From: Candidatus Hydrogenedentes bacterium UBA2224
GTDB taxonomy: Bacteria > Hydrogenedentota > Hydrogenedentia > Hydrogenedentales > SLHB01
NCBI GenBank assembly: GCA_002348185.1
Contig: DDYW01000021.1
Location: forward strand, 1 to 64,000
Direction of reading: 5' to 3'
DNA: 64,000 nucleotides
How positions within the stretch are numbered: the stretch's first letter is position 1; the number at the start of each line of letters is the position of its first letter. Shown piece by piece: positions 7,981-16,048 of this stretch. A program made the translations under genes and the position numbers. Under the pieces are notes generated by a model. That model was not told where the DNA came from. It saw only the letters and a program-made list of their open reading frames with translations, and did not search any database.

Positions 7981-9030
7981 TCAGTGCCCCCGGGGAACCG
8001 CCAGGGCGCTGCGGATGCACGCGTAAGCCTGGAGACGTTCCGCGTCGGGAAAATCGTGTTCGGCTTCGGGATAGACGGCCGTCAAACGGTCTTCCTCGCC
8101 GTAGAGCCGGAACACCGGCCGTGCGGCCGCGACGCAGTCCCGCACACCCGAGACTTCAAAGTTGTGGTCGTTGACGGGCGCGTTGATAAAGACGGTACGC
8201 GGCGCAAGCGCAGCCAGGATGTCCGGGAAGTCAAACGGCATCTTCGCGGGGTCTTTGCCGTATTCCGTCGCAATCGCCGGCATGTAGCCGTCGTGGGTCC
8301 AGCCCGTGAGGTCGCCGGCCATGTATTTCGCGAAGAGGGTGAACCCGCAACTGGTGACCATCACCCGGATCCGCTCATCGAACAGGCCCACGAACAGCGT
8401 GTTGTGGCCGCCGAGAGAATGGCCGATGCAGCCGATGCGATTCGGATCCACCTCGGGCAGGCTCTGGAGCAGGTCGACGCAGCGCATGTGGTTCCAGATG
8501 CCTTTCATGGTCATGCTGGTATACCCGCGGGCGTAGGCGCGTTGGCGGGCGTCCTTGTAGTCGCCGAATCCCGGGTAGTCGGGCGCGAGGGTCACGAATC
8601 CCTGTCCTGCCAGTTCCTCGGCGTACTGGCGGTTTTCCTTGCCGATGTCGGCGGTGGGGTGGAGGCACAGGACCGCCGGCATCTTGCCTTCCACGCCTTT
8701 CGGGATCAGCAGATACGCGGGCAGCCGGTCCCACGGCTCCACCGCAAACGTGACCTTCTTCCGGACGTAGTTCGGGAAGTCTTCCTCGGTTTCGACCTGC
8801 AGGTCCAGCGGAACCAGGTGTTCGCGGGACGGCAGCGGTCCCGCAACCTGCTGCAATCCGGCGCGGACGTGCGCGCGCCGGATCTCCCAATCCGCGGCGG
8901 ACGCGATGGGGCGCCGCTCGCCGGAGGCGTCGAGATAGAACGTCAGGTCGAGTTTGTCGGCGTAAAAGGGGACCGCGTCGGGGCCGGCCGCGGACAGTCC
9001 CGCCGCGATGATCAGCGTCAGCGAATACAT
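7981..9030 (-). CDS. Secreted alpha/beta-hydrolase (acetyl xylan esterase-like)
   Basis: A 349-residue protein with a short signal peptide (cleavage near SAAG, residues 13-16). The alpha/beta-hydrolase core shows the oxyanion strand VLCLHP, an APDYPGFGD strand, the nucleophile elbow GHSLGG (Ser at 205) and the late histidine motif AEHDFP. Relatives include dienelactone hydrolases and acetyl xylan esterases. AAGGAG about 8 nt upstream fixes the start. It is the last of three minus-strand genes with small gaps (22 bp and 25 bp) that encode secreted carbohydrate-active proteins, so an ester-removing role during glycan breakdown is likely; this is inferred from context. Confidence 0.88.
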   Translation of the reverse strand: MYSLTLIIAAGLSAAGPDAVPFYADKLDLTFYLDASGERRPIASAADWEIRRAHVRAGLQQVAGPLPSREHLVPLDLQVETEEDFPNYVRKKVTFAVEPWDRLPAYLLIPKGVEGKMPAVLCLHPTADIGKENRQYAEELAGQGFVTLAPDYPGFGDYKDARQRAYARGYTSMTMKGIWNHMRCVDLLQSLPEVDPNRIGCIGHSLGGHNTLFVGLFDERIRVMVTSCGFTLFAKYMAGDLTGWTHDGYMPAIATEYGKDPAKMPFDFPDILAALAPRTVFINAPVNDHNFEVSGVRDCVAAARPVFRLYGEEDRLTAVYPEAEHDFPDAERLQAYACIRSALAVPRGH

Positions 9031-9052
9031 AGGGCCATCTCCTTGTCTCGAC

Positions 9053-11491
9053 TTACTTCAACTGCGTGAGCATCTCGAGAATCTCGAGTCGTGCGCGATC
9101 CGCGACGCCACGGTCGAGCGGTTCGCTCCAGTTGAGCGACTCCGCACGGCTGGCGTCGAGCACCCGGCCGGGCAGTTCGGCGAGCAGGGTGCGGGCCGCA
9201 TCGAGGGTCGCGGCCGGGGCATTGGCCGTTTCGGCCCGGGCGAGCGCATCGCGCAGCATGACCAGGTATTCGAAATCCTGGATGCTCTCGCGGATTGCTT
9301 CCATATGTTTGCCCGCGGTCACGGCGGCGGGCTCCACAAAGAACGGGCAGTAATCGGTTCCGGGAGCGACGTATTCGTTCCACGACGAGCCGCCGCCCGT
9401 GTCGCCCAAGGCCCAGAAATACGTGGCCTCGGCCTCGTAGTTCCAGCATTCCCAGGCCTGCATGCGGTGGTAGGCATAGGGGTCGAGCAGGCGGACCGGA
9501 CCGCTGCACGAATAGAACTCGAGCGTGATGCCTTCGTTGCGGCGGTCAACGAAGTATTGCCGGTACGATTCCGGGCCATCGAGGAACAGGGGCCGGTTGG
9601 GACAGAGCACATGGCATGCGGCGATCATCTCCTGGTTCGCCTTGGTCATGTCGCCCGAGTAGATCGGGTCCTCCCAGATGCGGATGCCGGTGTCCATGGC
9701 GCGGATGGCTTTTGCCCAGAAGAGGATGGTCTCGTCCTGCTCGGCGCGATGGGGTTCGTCGACGAGCAGCAGCCCGAGCTGTTCGGGTTGTTTGCCCTTG
9801 TCGGTCATGTACTTCGCCCAGAACGCGGCCCATTCGCCGACGGCCCGGTGGAACTCGGGCGAGCCTTGCGTGAAATTGGCTATCTTCGAGCCGACCGCCG
9901 AAAACACCAGGTAGTTGGCGGCCTCGGGCCAGCGGGCCATCCATTCGTCGAAGGCCGCGGTGGCGGGGGCAGCGGTCATCGCTCCCGCGGCGTCGTATTC
10001 GCCGTAGGGCATCACCGCGCTGGTGGCCCACGGCGAATCCACATAATGTTCGCGGCAGTGCGCGATAAACTGCGCCATGTTGTCGAGGGTGACGCCGCGG
10101 CTGCCGGGGCCGTTGCTGTAATCCCAGCCGCCAAAATGCAGCGCTGGCCGCGCGGGAAACTCGAACGGATACACGCGCATCTCGACCGGAAACCGCTGTT
10201 CGCCGTGTTTGGCCGACGCCACCTGGATCTCGCCCGTGTGCGTGCCCGCGTCGACGGACTGGGGATGGAACGTGAGCCAGACCTGCCGTGTCAGGCCCGC
10301 GGGGACCTCGAGCACGTAGCCGCCGTCCTGTCTGGGCGCTTCGGGCAACGCCGCCGCGACGGGGATCCCCGATTTCGTGCCCGTCCACTGGACTTCATGC
10401 ACGGTAATGTAGCCGGGATTTGCGCCGCCGGGGAGTCCCGCAATGTTCACCCGCACCGAGTCATGTTCCCGGGTGGCGTTGGAAATGCTGAAACACCCGG
10501 CGCGGTACTCATTGCGCATGAGGTGCACCGCGACCTTCGGCGACGCGTCTTTCACGGGGTCATCGAGCAGATAGGCCTGGTCCCACAAGGGCGATTGGCA
10601 GACGGTGAGCGGAGCGAACCCCTGCGCGTTCCACAGCGCGCCCTGGAGCGCCAGCACGTCGCGGTGCAACTCGTTGAGCGGCAGGATGGCCTTGAAGGTC
10701 TCGACTGCGGCTTCGGGAAGTCCCGCGCACGCGTCCCGGGCGTCCGCCAGCCCGGCGGCGATGGCGTCTTTCGCGCCCGCGTCGACGGCCGCGTTCGCGA
10801 GCTTTTCCTCGATGCCCGTGATGTCCAGGAGAATGCGGCGGCGGATCGCCTGCTGCAGCGATGCGCGGACCATGGTGTCCTTGATGTCCTTGATGGGCTT
10901 GCCCGCATGCGCGCGATGGACCCATTCGTCGTCGCCGCGAAACACTTCGATCTCGTCGACGAAGCCGAACGGTTGGGCGCCGAAGACGAAGGCCATGTAG
11001 CGGCCGTGGGTTTTGAGCTGGTCGGTCTCGTACCGGTGCACCGAGTATTTGCCTGGCTCGGGGAGACCGTGTTCAGCGCTCATCGAAATCAGCTCGCCGG
11101 CCTCATAAAAGACCGCGTCCTCGCCGGCGACGAGCATGTAGATGGCGACGGGCCAGGCGACGCCGGCCGCGCCCGCGGCGGTGTTGAACGCCGCCCCGCG
11201 GATGGGCAGGTCTTCCCCCAGGTCGATGGTCACGACGATAAAGGGTTCGTGGTTCCAGCCGACCGTGGCCTGCTGGGTCCAGAAATAGCCTTCCGCATAC
11301 ACGCCGTCAGTGAGCTGGGTCGCATCGCCCGGGTCGGTGCAGTGCTGGTAATTGGGCCGGGGATCCATCGTGTAGGATTTGCCCAGCGCGATGTTCTCGG
11401 CGGGGCGTTCCGACTCCGCCACGTCCGTCTCCTGCGCCGTGGACGCCAGAGCGGCCAGCAGAGCCAATGTCACGACTGCAAACGTTCTCAT
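9053..11491 (-). CDS. Secreted DUF4091 / GH123-like protein
   Basis: An 812-residue protein with a signal peptide (cleavage about AQE, residues 20-22). Residues about 30-180 form a discoidin-like sugar-binding module beginning with NIALGKSYTMDP. A helical linker follows. The C-terminal half is a DUF4091-type barrel with GLLLVDEP (D578-E579), which matches the adjacent Asp-Glu pair used by GH123 N-acetylgalactosaminidases, and the closing SIQDFEYLVMLRDAL typical of DUF4091. The glycan target is unknown. GAGGAGAGG precedes the ATG. It sits between the large glycosidase and the esterase on the same strand and probably shares their transcript. Confidence 0.85.
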   Translation of the reverse strand: MRTFAVVTLALLAALASTAQETDVAESERPAENIALGKSYTMDPRPNYQHCTDPGDATQLTDGVYAEGYFWTQQATVGWNHEPFIVVTIDLGEDLPIRGAAFNTAAGAAGVAWPVAIYMLVAGEDAVFYEAGELISMSAEHGLPEPGKYSVHRYETDQLKTHGRYMAFVFGAQPFGFVDEIEVFRGDDEWVHRAHAGKPIKDIKDTMVRASLQQAIRRRILLDITGIEEKLANAAVDAGAKDAIAAGLADARDACAGLPEAAVETFKAILPLNELHRDVLALQGALWNAQGFAPLTVCQSPLWDQAYLLDDPVKDASPKVAVHLMRNEYRAGCFSISNATREHDSVRVNIAGLPGGANPGYITVHEVQWTGTKSGIPVAAALPEAPRQDGGYVLEVPAGLTRQVWLTFHPQSVDAGTHTGEIQVASAKHGEQRFPVEMRVYPFEFPARPALHFGGWDYSNGPGSRGVTLDNMAQFIAHCREHYVDSPWATSAVMPYGEYDAAGAMTAAPATAAFDEWMARWPEAANYLVFSAVGSKIANFTQGSPEFHRAVGEWAAFWAKYMTDKGKQPEQLGLLLVDEPHRAEQDETILFWAKAIRAMDTGIRIWEDPIYSGDMTKANQEMIAACHVLCPNRPLFLDGPESYRQYFVDRRNEGITLEFYSCSGPVRLLDPYAYHRMQAWECWNYEAEATYFWALGDTGGGSSWNEYVAPGTDYCPFFVEPAAVTAGKHMEAIRESIQDFEYLVMLRDALARAETANAPAATLDAARTLLAELPGRVLDASRAESLNWSEPLDRGVADRARLEILEMLTQLK

Positions 11492-11516
11492 GGCACCTCT
11501 CCTCGGGTATACCGTC

Positions 11517-14500
11517 CTAGGGATTTACCACCACCGTATACCGCGGACCAAATACGGCGCGGCCCTGGGCTTCAAACCGCAACTCGATGGGGGTTGGCTC
11601 CCGCACACCATCGGGCATTAGCGTAACCTCTTCCAACACGATCTGTCCAAACTTCTCGACGCGATTCGGTATGGGAAAGCGCGCGCCGCCCGCGGTCACG
11701 TAAACGCCGCCTTCAGGGACCTCCGCCGGCGGCAGCCACGCAGCTTCGCCGAGGTTCGTGATGGACAGGCGCGCGACAACCGGCTTCCCCGCGCCCACGG
11801 CTACCGTGCCGCCATTCGTCACAGGTTCCCATTCGCCCGCGTCGTTGCGGATCTCGACGATGTCGAAGAATCCATCGAGATACTTGGGCGGATTGTTGCC
11901 GTTGTACTCCACATTGCCCACCGCCGTGAGCGGACAATCGGCGGAGGTGGTCCCGGTGCCTTCGGTGCGGAGGCCGGGGGTCTTGCCGGCCTCGATGGCG
12001 GCCCAGAACGCGTCTTTTACTTCGTCATAGATCCCCGCGATGCCGTCGGGATGGGGGTCGCGGTCGATGGTGATCCAGTGGTCCACGGGCTTCGCCGAAG
12101 GCGCGTTGAGGAACGCCTCCGCATGCTCGCGAATGACCTTCGTGACGGGCCGGTCGGTGCCGTCGGGCTGGAGGATGCCGTAATCGCTGCGCTCGTTCGT
12201 GCGATACCCGCCCGGATACCACCACCAGTAAATGCCGTCGGCCCCGCTGTCGAGCATCATCCGGTACATGTCGGTGTAGAATGTTGCCTGGAAATCGAGC
12301 TGTTCCTGCGGCGTGGCCATGAGCGCCTGCGACCACGCGCTGACCCCCGCCTCAGCCCAGATCAGCGGCAGGCCGGGATGCGCCCAGCGGCCGTATTCGT
12401 ACGTGAACCAGCCGGGCTTGACGCGTTCCCAGTCGCCGATACGGCCGTAGGCCTCGGGTTCGAGGATATCCACGGCGCCCGCGAGATACGCGTAGTCGTA
12501 GGGGACAGTCTTCGACCACCGGGCCGTCGGATCGCCCGCGAGGGTCATGCGGAAACTTACAAGGTGGTTCGGGTCGACCGTGCGCACGAGCCGCCGCGCG
12601 CGGTCGTAGTATTTGTAGAGGGTGGTGTCGAGAAAACGCCGGTACGCGGCCATCATGCGCCAATGCGGACCGTTCTCGACCACGTGCGGGTCGAGCGGAT
12701 TGGTGATCTGGCCGTCGGGCTCGCGCGACGCCTGAAACTCCCAGTCCTTCTCGGCGTTTTCGATGCTGCCGTAGCGCTCGATGACCCACGCGCGCCATTC
12801 GGGATCCCAGCGTTTACGGCCTTCGTGGTCGCCAAACATGGGCTCCCACGCGAGGTCGTAGGCATAGACCGTGTCGTTGTCCCACAGGCGGTAGCGTTCG
12901 ATGAGGGCGCGCATCTTGTCCCACTCGAACTCGAAGGGCGTGCCCGGCCGCAGCGACAGGTTGGCTTTCATCCCCATTGCTTCAAGACGGCGCAGCAAAT
13001 CGAGCAGGTTCTGCGATTCAATCGCGGGGTAATGAATGAAGATGCTGACCGAATTTATCCCCATGTCCTGGATGTGGTCGAGGTCGCGCTGGATGATCTC
13101 GGGATCGTACGACCGCGCGCCGACCCAGTACTCGAAATACTCCCCGTCCTCGATGCCGATGCCCGACGACGGCATGTAATTCACTCCGTGCGGCCGCCAC
13201 CGCTGCCCATCCAGCATGAAATCGCCATTTTCGACCGTGATGAAGCGTTTTTGCTCCTTTGGCCGCCAGACGTGGACTTGATTTCCCGCCATATCATGCG
13301 AATCAAGAAGCGCCGTAAAACCGAAGCGCTCATTTTGGGTATCCGGCCATTCGGCAACGGATTCGGATTCGGCTATACGCTTGATCTCTCCCGGCGCCAG
13401 CGAGATCAGCATCTCATTGCGATCGGGTCCGTTTCTGCTGAGCCTCACTTCCTGTTGGCGGTTCTCCTTGCTCAAATTGATCACGCGGAAGCCAAGCTCC
13501 GCGGTCTGGTCCTCGAAGTACGTAAAGTAATTTGTCCCGGCCTCCAGTAGAAATACACCGCGCCGCAATCGTTCGAATGAATCTTGGAGCGGTACGGGAA
13601 GACCTTCGTCCCCCGTGTACCACGTGGTGCTGGGGATGCTGACAGATACCCACACGCCGCCCTTGTAGGGGCCATCGGCATTGACGTAAAGCGTGGCGGG
13701 GTTGCCACGCCAGGCGCCCGTTCCCGAAAATGCCTCAATCAAAGGACTCCACCGCCAGTCCCGGCCTTTCTCGAACCCTCCGGGACCCGGACGGGGATGG
13801 GAAGACTGGAATGCCCCGGGCGCGCTGAAACGCAGGCCCTTGCTGAGGTCGCATCCCCGCAGTTCCGCTACATCCGTACACTCAAAAAACTTGTACTCCG
13901 GCGACAGCGTCTCGAGCACGGGAGCCTTGAAGGCGGTCAACGGCTTTTCGTGCATGGGCGAGCGTTGGGCGGTGCCGAAGGGCCCGAGCCAGTATTCGTG
14001 TGGGCCGCTGCCGAGGGGCGTGTGGGTGTGCGCAAGGCCGATGCTGGTGTGGATGACGTTGGCGGGATTGAGCTCGGTGTTGGCCCGCGCAGGCACGCTT
14101 TCCCAGAACCTGAAATCCGACGGCTGGAGCACGTACTGCCGCCATTCGGGGGCCAATTGGACCGTAGCGATCCAGCGCGACCCGTCTTTTTCGGCCCATT
14201 CGATGGCGAGGGCGGTCGTGCGGGCGGACCCCTTTGCCCAGAACACGGTCAGCGTGTGGCCTTCGGGGAACGGCGCGGTCAGATCAGGGCTCAGGAGGGT
14301 ATCCCAGCTGTTCAGGGTGCCGATCTTCACGCACAGCGCGCGCGGGAACGGTGCGCCGGACGTGCCGGCCAGTTCGCTGCTCGCCGGGGTGTCCGGATTA
14401 TTCGTGTTGCGGCGCCACTGCGCAAGATCGGTGCTGTCGAAATCAAACAGGACGTTTTCGAGCAGGTCCTGCGCATGGCTGCGCTGGTATTCGGCGCGGG

Positions 14501-14873
14501 AGACCCAGGCGCCGCCATCGTCGATGAGCGGATCGCGCCACATGGGGGTGTTGCACGCAAAAATGTCGCCCCCCGCCTTCAGAAAGGCCTCTACCACCGT
14601 GGTCGACTGTGCGGGCAAGGCCGACGCATCCGGCAGCACGAGCAGATCGATGGATTCGATGGTGAGTTTCGCCGGATCGCAGAGTTCGCCGAACCCGAAG
14701 GGCACGACCTGGTATCCCGCCTGCTCAAGGTGTTCCGCGAGCGTGTCGCGCACCGGCAGCCACGCCTCGGAGGCGGGCCTTACCAGCGCGGCCGTGTAGG
14801 TCACCTCCTGCGCCCCGGCGCAGGCCGCCACCACCGCGATGAGCCCGCAACAGAAACCAACACGTCTCGTCAT
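11517..14873 (-). CDS. Large secreted TIM-barrel glycoside hydrolase
   Basis: A 1118-residue protein with a signal peptide (cleavage near CAGAQE). The N-terminal about 100 residues resemble a glutamine amidotransferase-like beta-galactosidase trimerisation fold (PASEAWLPVRDTL, LLVLPDASAL). A beta-sandwich region follows, then a (beta/alpha)8 domain opening with RWRPHGVNYMPSSG. Candidate catalytic acids are E677 in LAWEPMFG and E841 in LIWAEAG, the spacing expected for retaining clan GH-A enzymes. A C-terminal beta domain closes the chain. Substrate cannot be assigned. The start at 14873 rather than 11 codons earlier is preferred because AAAGGACAAGG lies just upstream and the signal peptide then starts MTRRVG. 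Confidence 0.85.
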   Translation of the reverse strand: MTRRVGFCCGLIAVVAACAGAQEVTYTAALVRPASEAWLPVRDTLAEHLEQAGYQVVPFGFGELCDPAKLTIESIDLLVLPDASALPAQSTTVVEAFLKAGGDIFACNTPMWRDPLIDDGGAWVSRAEYQRSHAQDLLENVLFDFDSTDLAQWRRNTNNPDTPASSELAGTSGAPFPRALCVKIGTLNSWDTLLSPDLTAPFPEGHTLTVFWAKGSARTTALAIEWAEKDGSRWIATVQLAPEWRQYVLQPSDFRFWESVPARANTELNPANVIHTSIGLAHTHTPLGSGPHEYWLGPFGTAQRSPMHEKPLTAFKAPVLETLSPEYKFFECTDVAELRGCDLSKGLRFSAPGAFQSSHPRPGPGGFEKGRDWRWSPLIEAFSGTGAWRGNPATLYVNADGPYKGGVWVSVSIPSTTWYTGDEGLPVPLQDSFERLRRGVFLLEAGTNYFTYFEDQTAELGFRVINLSKENRQQEVRLSRNGPDRNEMLISLAPGEIKRIAESESVAEWPDTQNERFGFTALLDSHDMAGNQVHVWRPKEQKRFITVENGDFMLDGQRWRPHGVNYMPSSGIGIEDGEYFEYWVGARSYDPEIIQRDLDHIQDMGINSVSIFIHYPAIESQNLLDLLRRLEAMGMKANLSLRPGTPFEFEWDKMRALIERYRLWDNDTVYAYDLAWEPMFGDHEGRKRWDPEWRAWVIERYGSIENAEKDWEFQASREPDGQITNPLDPHVVENGPHWRMMAAYRRFLDTTLYKYYDRARRLVRTVDPNHLVSFRMTLAGDPTARWSKTVPYDYAYLAGAVDILEPEAYGRIGDWERVKPGWFTYEYGRWAHPGLPLIWAEAGVSAWSQALMATPQEQLDFQATFYTDMYRMMLDSGADGIYWWWYPGGYRTNERSDYGILQPDGTDRPVTKVIREHAEAFLNAPSAKPVDHWITIDRDPHPDGIAGIYDEVKDAFWAAIEAGKTPGLRTEGTGTTSADCPLTAVGNVEYNGNNPPKYLDGFFDIVEIRNDAGEWEPVTNGGTVAVGAGKPVVARLSITNLGEAAWLPPAEVPEGGVYVTAGGARFPIPNRVEKFGQIVLEEVTLMPDGVREPTPIELRFEAQGRAVFGPRYTVVVNP

Positions 14874-14904
14874 GTGCCTTGTCCTTTCGTCTCGGTCTGT
14901 AAAC

Positions 14905-15015
14905 AACTCCGAAGGAGTCGAATTCGAATAGCCCGGGGCAAGTCACGCGCATAGCGTGACGCAGCCCCGGGATCACCCCATCCACCCCCAAAAACCCCGG
15001 AGGGGTTTAACAAAA
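14905..15015. repeat. REP-like palindrome cluster
   Basis: Nested hairpins sit upstream of the large glycosidase: ACTCC-GAAG-GAGT; then CCCGGGGC (14932-14939) with GCCCCGGG (14964-14971), which enclose GTCACGC (14942-14948) and GCGTGAC (14954-14960); then ACCCC-GG-AGGGGT. The last resembles the AACCCC/GGGGTT hairpin at base 46. The pattern fits a dispersed REP-type element rather than a gene. Confidence 0.7.
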
Positions 15016-15143
15016 TTCGACTCCTTGGGGGTCGGCGCCCTCGGCGGTCATCCCGCATTTCATCGTCTATGGGTGAGCCGGAAGGCTCGTGTTTCCCTGT
15101 TCCGAACGCGTTTCGCCAAACCCAAACGTCTTTTGGAAGGGGG

Positions 15144-15183
15144 GCCGGGGGAGACCTTTTCTTCAGAAGAGGTTTCCCCCGGC
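15144..15183. repeat. 13-bp stem hairpin next to the NUDIX gene
   Basis: GCCGGGGGAGACC (15144-15156) pairs with GGTTTCCCCCGGC (15171-15183) with one G-T wobble and a 14-nt loop. It ends 5 bp from the stop of the minus-strand NUDIX gene and could end that transcript, but no T-run follows on the minus strand. Confidence 0.6.
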
Positions 15184-15187
15184 ACCC

Positions 15188-15745
15188 TCATTCTTCCTCG
15201 TACTCCGGTGCGCCCTGTCCCGCGAAATACAATGCCGCATGGACTTTCGGGTCAATGAGCAGGCCCCGTGCGGTCTGGCTCTCGAGCCAGTTATGTATGC
15301 CCGCGAGCGGAACCGCATGCACCGTGATATCTTCGCTGTGATCCCCGCCGCCATCGCCGATCTTCCGCACGCCTTCGGCCCGGTAGAACCGGATTGTCTC
15401 TGAGCAGATGCCCGACGAGGTCGGGCCTTCGCTCAAGAACCGCATGCGGTTCGCGGTGTAGCCGGTCTCCTCTTCGAGTTCACGCGTGGCGGCGGTTTCA
15501 AACGCTTCGTGTTCCGAGCCGGGGAGGTCGCCCACGAGTCCCGCCGGGATCTCGATGGTGGCGCGCCGCAACGCCGGGCGGTATTGCTCCACAAGGAGCA
15601 ACTCGTTTTCGGGCGTGACCGCGACCATGCACACCACGCCGGATACCCGGATGCGTTCCACGTGCTCCCACGAATCGCGGTCCACCAGCCGGAGAAACCG
15701 GCCCTCGCCAAGAATGCGGACCGTGCCGTCGCCTTTGGATGCCAT
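15188..15745 (-). CDS. NUDIX hydrolase (ADP-ribose pyrophosphatase-like)
   Basis: A 185-residue cytoplasmic hydrolase. The Nudix helix RELEEETGY lies at residues 88-96, with E80 eight residues before R88; the preceding glycine loop (PAGLVGDLPGS) is a few residues longer than the strict signature. VEQYRPALRRATIEIPAGL just before the Nudix box is the typical N-terminal part of ADP-ribose pyrophosphatases, which split ADP-ribose or other nucleoside diphosphate sugars. It is divergent from the AsmA-like gene, and the 303 bp between them holds only a weak promoter candidate. A far longer minus-strand reading frame runs through the AsmA gene; it is a shadow. Confidence 0.92.
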   Translation of the reverse strand: MASKGDGTVRILGEGRFLRLVDRDSWEHVERIRVSGVVCMVAVTPENELLLVEQYRPALRRATIEIPAGLVGDLPGSEHEAFETAATRELEEETGYTANRMRFLSEGPTSSGICSETIRFYRAEGVRKIGDGGGDHSEDITVHAVPLAGIHNWLESQTARGLLIDPKVHAALYFAGQGAPEYEEE

Positions 15746-15903
15746 AGTGATTCCTTTGTAAAACGGTTGCCTGCAAGACTCCAGAGTATACCGTCTTGCG
15801 GCCTCTTGTGCTACCGGTCGGCCCGGGGGTCGTACCGGGGCAAGTGGTCTGCAGACACGGTTGTTGTCGTCCACGGCCCGGTCTGGGACCACCGCCCGCG
15901 CCG

Positions 15904-15932
15904 TTGTTGGGCTATGTAATCGGTGGTACACT
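15904..15932 (+). promoter_or_regulatory. Weak candidate promoter for the AsmA-like gene
   Basis: TTGTTG (15904-15909), 17 bp, TACACT (15927-15932), about 117 bp before the ATG. Spacing is right but the boxes are only fair. Confidence 0.3.
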
Positions 15933-16048
15933 ACAGACAGGCCGATTTGCTTGAAATGCCGGGCGCATTTCTCAACAAAAAACCCACGAGGCTCGTGCTC
16001 GGAAGCGGCCGAACCGTTTCCGGCGCGCGCCCGACAGGTGAGACCGCA

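Noticed and set aside
9008..11626. An 872-codon plus-strand frame across the DUF4091 gene
   Set aside because: Shadow of the minus-strand gene, which has the catalytic and C-terminal signatures.
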